Shown here: positions 20,442 through 28,476 of the stretch, in pieces
How the letters are laid out: each line of letters begins with the position of its first letter
Position numbering within the stretch: the stretch's first letter is position 1
NCBI GenBank assembly: GCA_041746735.1
Contig: JBGTGP010000031.1
Span: forward strand, 1-64,000
Source: Opimibacter sp041746735
Lineage (GTDB): Bacteria > Bacteroidota > Bacteroidia > Chitinophagales > Saprospiraceae
DNA: 64,000 nucleotides
Direction of reading: 5' to 3'
Program-made: the position numbers and the translations under genes
Notes under the pieces: model-generated
Database searches by the model: none
What the model saw: the letters and a program-made list of their open reading frames with translations, nothing else
What the model was told of the DNA's origin: nothing

Positions 20442-23132
20442 ATGAGGAATTTTATACTTTGTCTATTGATCTCCTTTTCAGGTGTAGCCTTTGCTCAGGT
20501 GACGATCATCAAAACCGATGTGAAATGCAAAAGCGCTAACGACGGCACACTCCGCGTGAAGTACGAGAATGCGGCAGAACCGATCAAGTCCGCAATCTGG
20601 AATGATGGGGTCAACGCCCAGACCCGTTTGGAAGTCGCCGCCGGAACCTACAGCGTGACCGTTACCGATGCCAATGATTGCACAGGTACAAGCTCCATCG
20701 TCGTCAACGAACCGGAAACCGTCCTCAAACTCAAACTTGAATTAAAAACCGATGAAGTCACTGTTCCCTGCGGCGAACGACAACCAGTATGGTTGATCGC
20801 CAATGCACAGGGTGGAACGGGCCCGTATAAAATCAATGGCTCACCGGGCATCACGAGACCCTGGCGAGTCACCTCGACGACCACCATGCAGATCGTACTC
20901 ACGGATCATGTCGGCTGCAAGGTGGAAAGGGAACAGCGGGTCTATGTTCTTCCCCGGTTGTGTTCCAGAGATCCCAATGAGATCGTAGGACCCATTGGTG
21001 TAGATTCAGTCCATTGGGTTTCGGTCCATGATACTATGGATTATAATATAAAATTTGAAAACGACCCCATCTTTGCCACCGCACCCGCACAACGTGTTAT
21101 GGTCACCCATGCCTTTGATGAGGATATCAATCCCTTCTCCTTCAGACTGGGTAGTTTTGGGTTTGGAGACTTTTCATTTGAAGTTCCGGAAAATGTAGCC
21201 TTCTATCAGAAACGACTCGACCTGCGCGATGAGATCGGACTCTTTGTAGATGTAGTTGCCGGACTTAACGTGACCACGCAAACCGCCTTCTGGACCTTTG
21301 AATCCATCGATCCGGTCACCGGCCTTTTGCCGATTGATCCGTTGAATGGATTTCTGCCTGTCAATGACACGATCACCCGGGGTGGAGAAGGGTTTATGAA
21401 TTTTTCCGTTCGACCCAAACTGCCGGGAACCACCGGCGATACCATTCATGCGACAGCCGCCATCATCTTTGATATCAATGAACCCCTGATCACCAATACC
21501 TGGACCAACCTGATTGACGCGCTGCCTCCCACGACGGAGTTGGCCCCGATCGAACCTGTACGACTGAGCAAACTGATTGAATTGCAGGTATCCGGTGTGG
21601 ATGATCCGGGCGGAAGCGGCTTGAGTTATTATGAATTGTGGGTGTCTGCCAATGGATCTGTATTTCAAAAGTATGAGCAGACCATACCGGATAGCGTGAG
21701 TACGTATGTGTTCGAAGGTGAATACGGGACGACCTACGCCTTCTATGTGCTCGGCGTGGATCGGACTGGAAACCGGGAGACCAAAAGCGGAGCTGAGACC
21801 TTTACGGAGGTGTTGCCACGTCAGGAACTGAATCTGGTTCTTCCGCTGGCAGATGAATATTGCATCGGAGATACACTGTGGATGGTGTGGGAGACGATGA
21901 GTATAGATTCGGTCGTGGTCTATATGTCACTGGACAGTGGTATGACGTATGTTCCGTTTGGAGGTCCGTTTGGGAGTCTGGATACCATGACCTACTTTGT
22001 CCTGGAGGATAGTCTGGCCAATGGTTTTATCCGGGTGAAGTATGTGGCCCTTCAGGATACGTTTGAAGTTTTCTCTTCCGTGTTGCCGATCAAAGGGCTT
22101 CCTGTTGTCGAAGCGGGTATGGATAAATCAATTTGTATCAATGGGTATGCACATCTGGTGCCTTCGGGTGCCAATCAGTATATCTGGAGTCCGAATGAGT
22201 ATATCAATAATCCAACCCTGACGATTCCAACCGTCACACCCCCCGCTTCGAAAAAATATTATGTCACCGGCACCGATGTGTTTGGGTGTCGGAATGTGGA
22301 TTCGTTGTGGGTGATCGTGCATCCGGTGTATCTGGATACGGTGGTTCATGCCATGTGCAATCAGGACAGTGTGTTCGTCGGAGGACAGTATCAAACGTTG
22401 CCCGGATTTTATACGGATGAGCTGACGTCATCTGTGGGGTGTGATAGTACGGTAGTGACGGAGGTGGTGCTGACGGGGCCGTGTCCTTTTCCATCCCCGC
22501 AGATCTATGTGGATCAGGATGCCACGGGTCTGAACAATGGTACCTCCTGGGCCGATGCCTTCAACAAACTCAGTGATGCGATAGCCGCTGTGGGCCTATG
22601 GGCAGATATATGGGATATATGGGTGGCGGAAGGCACCTACTATCCGCATCCGAGCCAGCGGGATTCGAGTTTTACATTGCGTGACAGCATCCGGATCTAC
22701 GGGGGCTTTCTGGGTGTTGAGCTCACACGTTCCGAGCGGACGGCGGATGCTGCCCTGGTGCAACTCAGTGGTGACATCAATATCCCGGATACGCTTTGGG
22801 ACAACAGTTACCACACCTTGCGATTGTCGGATCAGTGTACCGGATGTGTGGTGGATGGTGTGACGATTACGTATGGGTATGCTGATGCGGCCACCAATTC
22901 GAATGATATGGGGGCGGGTGTGCTCAGTGAGGGGCAGGGTCATTTCTACAATGTGGTTTTTGAACGGAACTATGCGACGCAGATGGGGGCGGCCTTATAT
23001 TCTTCCGGCGTCAACAGTCAGTTGCGCATCGAGAATTGCATCTTCAGGCTCAACACCTCCAATCTGGGCAAGGATGTCGTCAATGTGTCGGGGGCATTTA
23101 TTGAGTTTAGGGGAACGAATCAGGTTCAATAA
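20442..23132 (+). CDS. Secreted protein: SprB-like repeat, DUF7619-like domain, C-terminal beta-helix
   Basis: An 896-residue exported protein with a signal peptide ending in VAFAQ. Domains in order: a SprB-type repeat (about 20-90, with GTYSVTVTDANDCTG); a DUF7619-like region (about 175-360) with the usual RDPNEI opening and the FENDP and IIFDINEPL motifs; an Ig-like domain (about 370-465) with GLSYYELWVSANG; a PKD-like segment (about 560-625) with a CRNVDSLWV end; and a beta-helix of the polymorphic-membrane-protein type (about 690-896) that opens IYVDQDATGLNNGTSWADAF. The protein ends inside or just after the helix, without a visible T9SS sorting domain, so attachment is unclear. It closes the four-gene run. 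Confidence 0.82.
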   Translation: MRNFILCLLISFSGVAFAQVTIIKTDVKCKSANDGTLRVKYENAAEPIKSAIWNDGVNAQTRLEVAAGTYSVTVTDANDCTGTSSIVVNEPETVLKLKLELKTDEVTVPCGERQPVWLIANAQGGTGPYKINGSPGITRPWRVTSTTTMQIVLTDHVGCKVEREQRVYVLPRLCSRDPNEIVGPIGVDSVHWVSVHDTMDYNIKFENDPIFATAPAQRVMVTHAFDEDINPFSFRLGSFGFGDFSFEVPENVAFYQKRLDLRDEIGLFVDVVAGLNVTTQTAFWTFESIDPVTGLLPIDPLNGFLPVNDTITRGGEGFMNFSVRPKLPGTTGDTIHATAAIIFDINEPLITNTWTNLIDALPPTTELAPIEPVRLSKLIELQVSGVDDPGGSGLSYYELWVSANGSVFQKYEQTIPDSVSTYVFEGEYGTTYAFYVLGVDRTGNRETKSGAETFTEVLPRQELNLVLPLADEYCIGDTLWMVWETMSIDSVVVYMSLDSGMTYVPFGGPFGSLDTMTYFVLEDSLANGFIRVKYVALQDTFEVFSSVLPIKGLPVVEAGMDKSICINGYAHLVPSGANQYIWSPNEYINNPTLTIPTVTPPASKKYYVTGTDVFGCRNVDSLWVIVHPVYLDTVVHAMCNQDSVFVGGQYQTLPGFYTDELTSSVGCDSTVVTEVVLTGPCPFPSPQIYVDQDATGLNNGTSWADAFNKLSDAIAAVGLWADIWDIWVAEGTYYPHPSQRDSSFTLRDSIRIYGGFLGVELTRSERTADAALVQLSGDINIPDTLWDNSYHTLRLSDQCTGCVVDGVTITYGYADAATNSNDMGAGVLSEGQGHFYNVVFERNYATQMGAALYSSGVNSQLRIENCIFRLNTSNLGKDVVNVSGAFIEFRGTNQVQ

Positions 23133-23368
23133 ATAAACCTGAGCGGAGATGGTATCTGCGCTCCCCCCGGATTAAAAGGGGCTTTGTTCTTATTTGCCCC
23201 CTGCCCGCAGATCTTTTGCCCCCTGCCCCCTAAAAGGGGGTTCTAACCACCCTATCTGCGTCGTGATAGAAAACCTAGGGTGGGCGCAGCCTGCTCTTGA
23301 AAAAAACATAGCTGAGGATTTAGGAAAATTATATTTTGTGTAAGTACTTACAACAGACCGAACGAAAA
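23133..23368. repeat. Spacer with short GC-rich inverted repeats shared with 38370-38425
   Basis: A CCCCC/GGGGG hairpin at 23226-23240 (loop TAAAA) and a CCACCCTA/TAGGGTGG hairpin (23247-23254 and 23276-23283) with a nested CTATC/GATAG stem fill this gap. The words TATCTGCGCTCC and CCCTGCCCCCTAAA occur again after 38334 in the opposite order. An AT-rich tract ending in ATATTTTGTG (about 23329-23338) lies just ahead of the PLD-like gene and could hold its promoter. Confidence 0.55.
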
Positions 23369-24253
23369 ATGGCAAAATTTATAACCGGAGGTGACCTTGA
23401 AAAGGTAATTTATGACATCATCTGGGAAGCTGAGGATACACTGCTTATCGTTTCACCCTATATCAAACTGGACGATTATTTTAAGAAATTATTTGATAAA
23501 CACGCCTACAACCCTAAACTTCATTTACTTCTTATTTTCGGTAAAAACGAAAGGGAGGTATCTCGAAGCTTGAGTAAAGATGACTTTGAGTACTTTAAGA
23601 AATTCTTAAATGTATCTATTGTTTATGTTCCAAATCTACATGCAAAATATTATAGTAATGAAATGAAAGGTGTAATTACATCACTCAATCTATACGATTA
23701 TTCATTCAAACATAATATTGAGTTTGGGGTTTACACAGAATCGAATATTTTAAACGCCTTTTCGAAAACAGCAAGCAATGAAGCATGGACGATGTCGATG
23801 CATATGGCAAACAACCATGAAGTGGTATTTGTGAAGCGACCTGTATATGAGAGAAAGCTTTTAAGTGCGATACTGGGTAAGAATTTTATTCAATCAGATA
23901 TACTGTATGACATCACCGAGAAATTTTATAGAGGCTTTGGCGGATTTTCAGGAAACAATTCACCGAAGAGCAACGTACAGAAGAAACTTACAGACTTTCC
24001 AAACGAGTTGGAGCTGGGTTCAAAACCATCTGTAAGGCCATCAAGATATGTAGTTGAGCACACAACATTTGGGTATTGCATTAGAACAGGGACCAAAATT
24101 CCTTATAATCTTAAGAGACCCTTTAGTAATAGTGCTTATCAAATATGGGCAGAATATGGAAATTGGGATTATCCCGAAGTATATTGCCACAAAACCGGTA
24201 AACCGTCGTTCGGAAAGACATCTATGCGAAATCCTGTTCTAAGAGGAAGATAA
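23369..24253 (+). CDS. Phospholipase-D-like nuclease-family protein
   Basis: About 294 residues from the ATG at 23369, which has an A-rich leader (AACGAAAA) and starts MAKFITGGDLEKVIYDI; an ATG 33 bases upstream is less likely. The first 150 residues show a PLD-like half: a TLLIVSPYIKLDD strand, then H-x-K in LHAKYYSNE followed by an N-x-YDYS and a C-terminal E in HNIEFGVY. One HKD unit means it would act as a dimer, as in Nuc-like phosphodiesterases. The C-terminus (about 230-294) has YCIRTG and YCHKTG, which resembles a zinc-ribbon tail in which most Cys have been replaced. It is AT-richer than its neighbours, which suggests transfer. Substrate unknown; DNA or RNA is possible. Confidence 0.7.
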   Translation: MAKFITGGDLEKVIYDIIWEAEDTLLIVSPYIKLDDYFKKLFDKHAYNPKLHLLLIFGKNEREVSRSLSKDDFEYFKKFLNVSIVYVPNLHAKYYSNEMKGVITSLNLYDYSFKHNIEFGVYTESNILNAFSKTASNEAWTMSMHMANNHEVVFVKRPVYERKLLSAILGKNFIQSDILYDITEKFYRGFGGFSGNNSPKSNVQKKLTDFPNELELGSKPSVRPSRYVVEHTTFGYCIRTGTKIPYNLKRPFSNSAYQIWAEYGNWDYPEVYCHKTGKPSFGKTSMRNPVLRGR

Positions 24254-24579
24254 TTCAAAACGCTAACATAAGCTAACCATCAGCAGGTATATGCAGAGAA
24301 TCCCCCATACTTTCTTGAGATTCCGTTTCCAACGTAGCTGGCCCTCCACATCCCAATCCCCCTCTCCCCGATATCCTACGCCTGTAGATTGCGGAATGGA
24401 TGTGGGTGCGCACTGACACTGGTTGTGCATGCAATGCACTGAGGAGAGGCTGAATATAGCAGCCCTTGCCTTAATGTGAGAATATTGTAAAGTATAGCAA
24501 TTATTATGTAATGATTGAAAGTATGTGTCCTTTCATCTTTGAAGCGTATCAGTTCAGATACATACTCAAATTTCAAAAA
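24254..24579. other. Gap without recognised gene
   Basis: About 325 bases. It opens with AACGCTAACATAAGC and is AT-rich at the end (24480-24570). I see no open frame of note and no clear repeat. The promoter for the Cys-rich gene probably lies in the AT-rich last 100 bases. Confidence 0.4.
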
Positions 24580-24912
24580 ATGGATAGTAGGATCATTCAA
24601 AGCTGCATTGATGCTTGTAAAGTATGTGCAGAGGCATGTGAAACATGCGCAACAGAAAACAAAGGCAAGGAAGGAATGGAACATTCCGTAAAACTTTGCA
24701 TCGCTTGTGCTGATGCTTGCAATGCTTTAATTGCTGCTGCCAGTACATCCCATTCAAACCTGGAAGCTCTTTGCAAAGAATGCGAAGACGCCTGTATTGC
24801 TTGTGCAACGGAATGTGAGCAGTATCCTGACATGATACATTGTGTGGAATGTGCTGATGCCTGTCGTAAGTGTGCAGCAGAATGTAAATCTATGCTTGCA
24901 GTAGAAGCATAG
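24580..24912 (+). CDS. Four-helix-bundle copper-storage protein (Csp-like, DUF326)
   Basis: A 110-residue protein with 18 cysteines, spaced as C-x3-C and C-x2-C pairs along four helices (for example CIDACKVCAEACETC and CECADACRKC-type patterns). Csp proteins line the core of a four-helix bundle with Cys thiolates and hold many Cu(I) ions. There is no signal peptide, so this is the cytosolic (Csp3-like) type that buffers copper inside the cell. The ATG at 24580 is chosen because residues upstream in the same frame do not fit the family. A hairpin at 24973-25004 probably ends its transcript. No copper pump or regulator is adjacent. Confidence 0.88.
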   Translation: MDSRIIQSCIDACKVCAEACETCATENKGKEGMEHSVKLCIACADACNALIAAASTSHSNLEALCKECEDACIACATECEQYPDMIHCVECADACRKCAAECKSMLAVEA

Positions 24913-25308
24913 TTAAATTGCCAAGGCGGGCACTAAGAGTAGTGGTTTTTGTTTTTCATATGTGATACATACGTGCTTGTAAGTGATTACTCATTTGCAA
25001 GCACATTTTCATTGCGCACCTACCCCAACTGATATGGAGCAGCCATGAATTTAAATTTCTTTTCACAGAATCTGCCATCATAAGTAAGTACAGGACTTCA
25101 CCCGACCCAAGCCGTATTCTTTCCAGACGCTCTATCCAACAAAGCTGCCCCCCTGAAGAAACCCCAACTTACCGCATTCTCCCCGGAATCTCAATATAAT
25201 GGGATGTTCAAAACATTTTTTTAACCCCCCCATCTTGCATCCCCGGCAGAAATCCCATTATCTTGTGATTCGGTAGCAAAACCAACATAAAGTGAAAATC
25301 TGGAAAAT
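24913..25308. other. Gap between copper-storage gene and DUF1801 gene
   Basis: Apart from the terminator hairpin I see no gene here. It is moderately GC-rich, lacks a repeat array, and ends with an AAAATATG leader in front of the next gene. Confidence 0.4.
24973..25010 (+). terminator. Probable terminator of the copper-storage gene
   Basis: GTGCTTG (24973-24979) pairs with CAAGCAC (24998-25004), extended by a wobble pair, and is followed by ATTTTC. It lies 60 bases after the Csp stop codon. Confidence 0.55.
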
Positions 25309-25791
25309 ATGAAAGCAACCGGAAAGACAGTAAAAGAGATCCTCAACAGCCTTCCCGAAGACAGAGCAGTACCTTTTAACAGACTCCACGATGTCATTGT
25401 CAAAAACCTGCCCAAAGGGTTTGAAGCCGCCATAAGCTATGGCGGACTGGGGTATGTGGTTCCCCATACCCTCTATCCCGCAGGCTACCACTGCAAGCCA
25501 AGCGAGCCACTCCCCTTCGCAGGCATAGCTTCCCAAAAGGATTCCATCAATTTTTATCACATGGGTATCTATTCCGACCCCCGGTTACTGGAGTGGTTCG
25601 TCACCGAGTACCCCAAGCACAGCAAACAAAAACTGGACATGGGAAAAAGTTGTGTCCGCTTTAAGAAGTTTGATGAGATTCCCTTTAAGCTCATCGGGGA
25701 GTTGATGAAGAAGGTAAGTGTAAAGCAATGGATTGAAAAGTACGAAGCAGAACACAAGCCGAAGCCTAAGACAAAAGCGGTGAAAGGTTGA
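25309..25791 (+). CDS. DUF1801 (YdhG-like) family protein
   Basis: A 160-residue protein. Family features seen: a GYVVPHTLYPAGY segment, FAGIASQKDSINFYHMGIY and a C-terminal half with GKSCVRFKKFDEIPFKLI. The fold is a small alpha/beta domain related to YdhG/YdeI proteins of unknown function. The Lys-rich tail (EHKPKPKTKAVKG) is typical of several Bacteroidota members. No signal peptide. Its stop codon is the first bases of a heptamer array that follows, so the gene end and the repeat overlap. Confidence 0.8.
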   Translation: MKATGKTVKEILNSLPEDRAVPFNRLHDVIVKNLPKGFEAAISYGGLGYVVPHTLYPAGYHCKPSEPLPFAGIASQKDSINFYHMGIYSDPRLLEWFVTEYPKHSKQKLDMGKSCVRFKKFDEIPFKLIGELMKKVSVKQWIEKYEAEHKPKPKTKAVKG

Positions 25792-25845
25792 GTAGTGAGT
25801 AGTGAGTAGTGAGTGGTGAGTAGTGAGTAGTGAGTAGTGAGTGTG
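25790..25845. repeat. Heptamer array, eight GAGTAGT units
   Basis: Eight seven-base units: three GAGTAGT, one GAGTGGT, three GAGTAGT, one GAGTGTG. The first bases overlap the stop codon of the DUF1801 gene. Related octamer arrays occur at 27992, 49740 and 55772. Confidence 0.9.
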
Positions 25846-25877
25846 TTGGCATCTCTGCTGTGCTTCGATCTGGAACC

Positions 25878-26083
25878 TGTGCCATCCGGCAGCATCCAGT
25901 CTGGCTTTCCGCCTTGCGGTCGGAATCTTCGCTGCGCTGCGACTGGCATCGAAAAAAAAAGCATCTCCTACTCTGATAACTGTGCCATCCGGCAGCAACC
26001 AATCTGGCATCTGGCATTCCGCCTCGCGGTCGGAATCTACGCTGCGCTTCGATCTGCTGCTCTGGCATCTAAAAAAGGCATCT
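25878..26083. repeat. Two direct copies of an about 100-bp unit
   Basis: A unit starting TGTGCCATCCGGCAGCA begins at 25878 and again at 25981 (offset 103). Both copies contain TCCGCC.(T/C)GCGGTCGGAATC and CGCTGCGC and end in an A tract followed by GCATCT. Small gaps separate them. The region between the DUF1801 and CheB genes holds nothing else. Confidence 0.75.
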
Positions 26084-26116
26084 GGCATCCCACTATTTTG
26101 AACTTATAGAGTAAAA

Positions 26117-27142
26117 ATGAAAAATATACCCACAAAACCAAAAAACATTTCACAGGTAGTTGTAGTCGGAACATCTGCCGGAGGGCTGAATGCCTTAAAA
26201 GCACTCATCAGCCAACTTCCGAAAAACTTTTCAGTGCCGGTACTGATTGTCCGGCATATTTCCCCGGATGCTACGGGTAACGTACTCCTGGACGAACTGA
26301 ATAAGTTTGAAACCGTCAAATGTCAGCATGCTACCAATGGAAGCAGCCTGAAACCCGGACATGTGTACCTGGCCCTTTCAGATCATCACCTTCTGATCAG
26401 TGAAAACCGGACCATGCTGGTTACCAAAGGCGCCCATGAAAACAGGTCACGGCCTGCCATTGATCCCCTCTTTAGGTCCGCAGCAGTAGCTTTTGGCACC
26501 GGTGTTATTGGAATCCTCCTGACCGGCTATCTGGATGATGGTACTTCAGGCATGAAAGCCATTAAGAAATGCGGCGGTATATGTATTGTACAGGATCCAG
26601 ACGACGCCGAATATCCGGATATGCCCCGAAATGCCCTGAATAACGTCAAGGTAGATCATTGCCTGCCGATCGCAGAAATGGGTCCCTTGCTCCACAAGTT
26701 AGTACAACGGAAAATGCAAAAAAGCAAACCCGTCCCGGGAGATGTTAAAATAGAAGCTAAAATTGCGGAACGTGTTTTAAGTGATCTATCGTCAGTAGAC
26801 AAGTTGGGCGATCAGGTTCCTTTTAACTGCCCCGGCTGCGGCGGTGTATTATGGAAGGTGGGAAAAGATAACGACTTACGGTTCCGTTGCCATACCGGCC
26901 ACGCCTTTACAGCAGCCTACCTCCTGGCAGAACAGACCAACAAGATGGAAGAAACCATGTGGACAGCACTCCGGATGTTCGAGGAACATAAAAACCTGCT
27001 GACAGAAATGGCGCGAGGGAAAAAAGGAGTCGGCTCTAAAACAGCCCTTGAAAGAGCAAAAAGATCACAGGTCCACATTAACCGCATCAGAGCCATCCTG
27101 AAAACGACGGAAAATAAAGATGGGGCGGATGTGCCCACATGA
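26117..27142 (+). CDS. CheB-type protein methylesterase domain without receiver, with C-terminal zinc ribbon
   Basis: A 341-residue protein. The CheB catalytic domain (about 12-195) has S20 in VVGTSAGG, H47 in IVRHISPD and D140/D141 in LTGYLDDGTSGM. It lacks the N-terminal receiver of classic chemotaxis CheB. The C-terminal part (about 230-341) holds CPGCGG and CHTGHAF, a CxxC...C-x2-H type zinc ribbon, and an amphipathic helix (MEETMWTALRMFEEHKNLL). Such receiver-less CheB proteins occur in many bacteria as stand-alone signalling parts; they probably hydrolyse glutamyl methyl esters or glutamines on a receptor-like partner. No CheR, CheA or receptor gene is nearby, so the substrate is unknown. 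Confidence 0.85.
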   Translation: MKNIPTKPKNISQVVVVGTSAGGLNALKALISQLPKNFSVPVLIVRHISPDATGNVLLDELNKFETVKCQHATNGSSLKPGHVYLALSDHHLLISENRTMLVTKGAHENRSRPAIDPLFRSAAVAFGTGVIGILLTGYLDDGTSGMKAIKKCGGICIVQDPDDAEYPDMPRNALNNVKVDHCLPIAEMGPLLHKLVQRKMQKSKPVPGDVKIEAKIAERVLSDLSSVDKLGDQVPFNCPGCGGVLWKVGKDNDLRFRCHTGHAFTAAYLLAEQTNKMEETMWTALRMFEEHKNLLTEMARGKKGVGSKTALERAKRSQVHINRIRAILKTTENKDGADVPT

Positions 27143-27171
27143 TTTAGCCACAGCCTTGAAACGATTGGAGT

Positions 27172-27600
27172 ATGAAATATTGCGGTATTGAATTAAAAGG
27201 AGATGAGGCCCGAATCATTGGCATAAAGACAAAAGGCGATAGCTACACGGTCATCCCCCTCGCCGTCGATAAGTTTAAAATCAAGGATCCCTCCAGTCAG
27301 CAGGACATGCAAGCCTTTGCCGCTACATTTCAATCCTTCCTGGCTGCTGCTCATTTTGATGTGATCGGCATCAAAGGCAGAATGACAAAAGGACGGTTTG
27401 CCGGAGGATCTACATCCTTCAAGATGGAAGGTATACTCCAGTGCATGCCCTTTCCTATTTCGATCATCAACCCGGCGACGATACGATCTAAATTAAAGAA
27501 TACGGAGTTGGATCTGACCGGGTGTAAGGAGTATCAGATTGAAGCCTTAAAGGTGGTGCTGACGATGGTGATGATGAATGTACCATCATCATCAGGGTAA
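27172..27600 (+). CDS. DUF3010 family protein
   Basis: A 142-residue protein that begins MKYCGIELKGDEARIIGI, which matches the usual opening of DUF3010 proteins. The centre has a glycine-rich GRMTKGRFAGGSTSFKMEG segment and an AxIRSKLKNTELDLTGCKEYQ segment. The family is thought to have an RNase-H-like fold, from fold-level reports I recall but cannot check here. It follows the CheB gene by 29 bases and may share its transcript. Confidence 0.8.
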   Translation: MKYCGIELKGDEARIIGIKTKGDSYTVIPLAVDKFKIKDPSSQQDMQAFAATFQSFLAAAHFDVIGIKGRMTKGRFAGGSTSFKMEGILQCMPFPISIINPATIRSKLKNTELDLTGCKEYQIEALKVVLTMVMMNVPSSSG

Positions 27601-27636
27601 ATGATGAAGCTTGTCAGCTTCTGCAGGTGGATTAGG

Positions 27637-27924
27637 ATCTGACTTCTTCAGGGGATTTTTGTTCTTTTTTTCCGCCTTCGGTCGCCGAAGCTTTAGCGAA
27701 GGAGAGAAAGAACCATGCTTCGACTTGCTATTTCGCATCCTTGTGCTACAGCTCAGCAACCAAGCTCGTCGCTCTCAAAACTCACCTCGGTCGCCATAGC
27801 TTTAGCGAAGGCGACCCGATTGCTTTCACGCCTGGTAGTATTTCATGTGCTGTTTCTTGATGAAGATTTTTCTATACGAGTCTTGTTGTGCCATGAAACA
27901 GGACTTCCTCGGTGTTCGAACAGT
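27637..27924 (+). repeat. Composite dispersed element, copy A
   Basis: Begins ATCTGACTTCTTCAGGGG, continues through a T-rich TTTTTGTTCTTTTTT tract, ACTCACCTCGGTCGCC, AGCTTTAGCGAAGGCGACC and GTCTTGTTGTGCCATGAAACA, and ends GTGTTCGAACA. The same words occur in the same order on the other strand at 50043-50257 (copy B). Copy A carries an extra 70-80 bases in the middle. A motif GAGCGACATGA...CCTATTCGATTAGG follows at 27928-27957 and flanks copy B on its other side. Confidence 0.85.
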
Positions 27925-27991
27925 TGAGAGCGACATGAATCTGTCCTATTCGATTAGGCTAGCATTTCAATAAACACTACACTCTAAACTC

Positions 27992-28051
27992 CTCAACCTC
28001 TCAACCACTCAACCACTCAACCACTCAACCTCTCAACCTCTCAACCTCTCT
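27992..28051. repeat. Octamer array, CTCAACC(A/T)
   Basis: Seven eight-base units of CTCAACCT or CTCAACCA in a row, followed by CTCT. It lies just after composite element A and is the mirror of the GGTTGAG-type array at 49740, which lies next to copy B. Confidence 0.9.
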
Positions 28052-28158
28052 AGTCATTTTTCCTTCCCGAATACTTGCATATTCGATCCCGGCCTATTAT
28101 ATTTACCGGCAAACAAGGTTAAGTTGAGACTCAGCACCACTCCAGGATCATTACCCCA

Positions 28159-28476
28159 TGCCTGATTTTTACCAGGCAGCATAGGACAAAAATAGTCCTA
28201 TGATGAATTCCTGATCTCCCGTACGTCTTGGCCGGAGAGTGCGCTTCGGTTTCTTCCATTGCATAACACCTACACAGACCGGTAGCCATACTACCGGAGG
28301 CAATGGGCCATTCGCCCATAGACGATTTATGGAAAAGGCTCTTGCGGTGTTGCCGCAGAGGTGAAATTGTTATGCGACCACAAAACAAAAGCCTGTTCCC
28401 CTCACGTACGTGATGCCCGGAGAGCCTGTCTCCGACTGAAGTTGTTATGTCTTTTGTATGCCCATCGGTAGTGGGC
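28159..28476. repeat. Run of eight to nine short hairpins upstream of a LuxR-type gene
   Basis: Perfect or near-perfect short stems follow each other: TGCCTG/CAGGCA (28159-28178), ATAGGAC/GTCCTAT (28181-28201), CCGGTAG/CTACCGG (28279-28297), ATGGGC/GCCCAT (28303-28319), TGCGG/CCGCA with outer CTC/GAG (28339-28360), the 12-base palindrome TCACGTACGTGA (28402-28413), CGGAGA/TCTCCG (28418-28434) and GCCCA/TGGGC (28460-28476). Loops are five to twelve bases. The stems differ in sequence, so this is not a simple repeat. It may be a structured leader RNA or a dense set of operators. Confidence 0.7.

Noticed and set aside
27992..28051. Octamer array considered as a CRISPR array
   Set aside because: Units are eight bases with no spacers, and no Cas gene is in the window.
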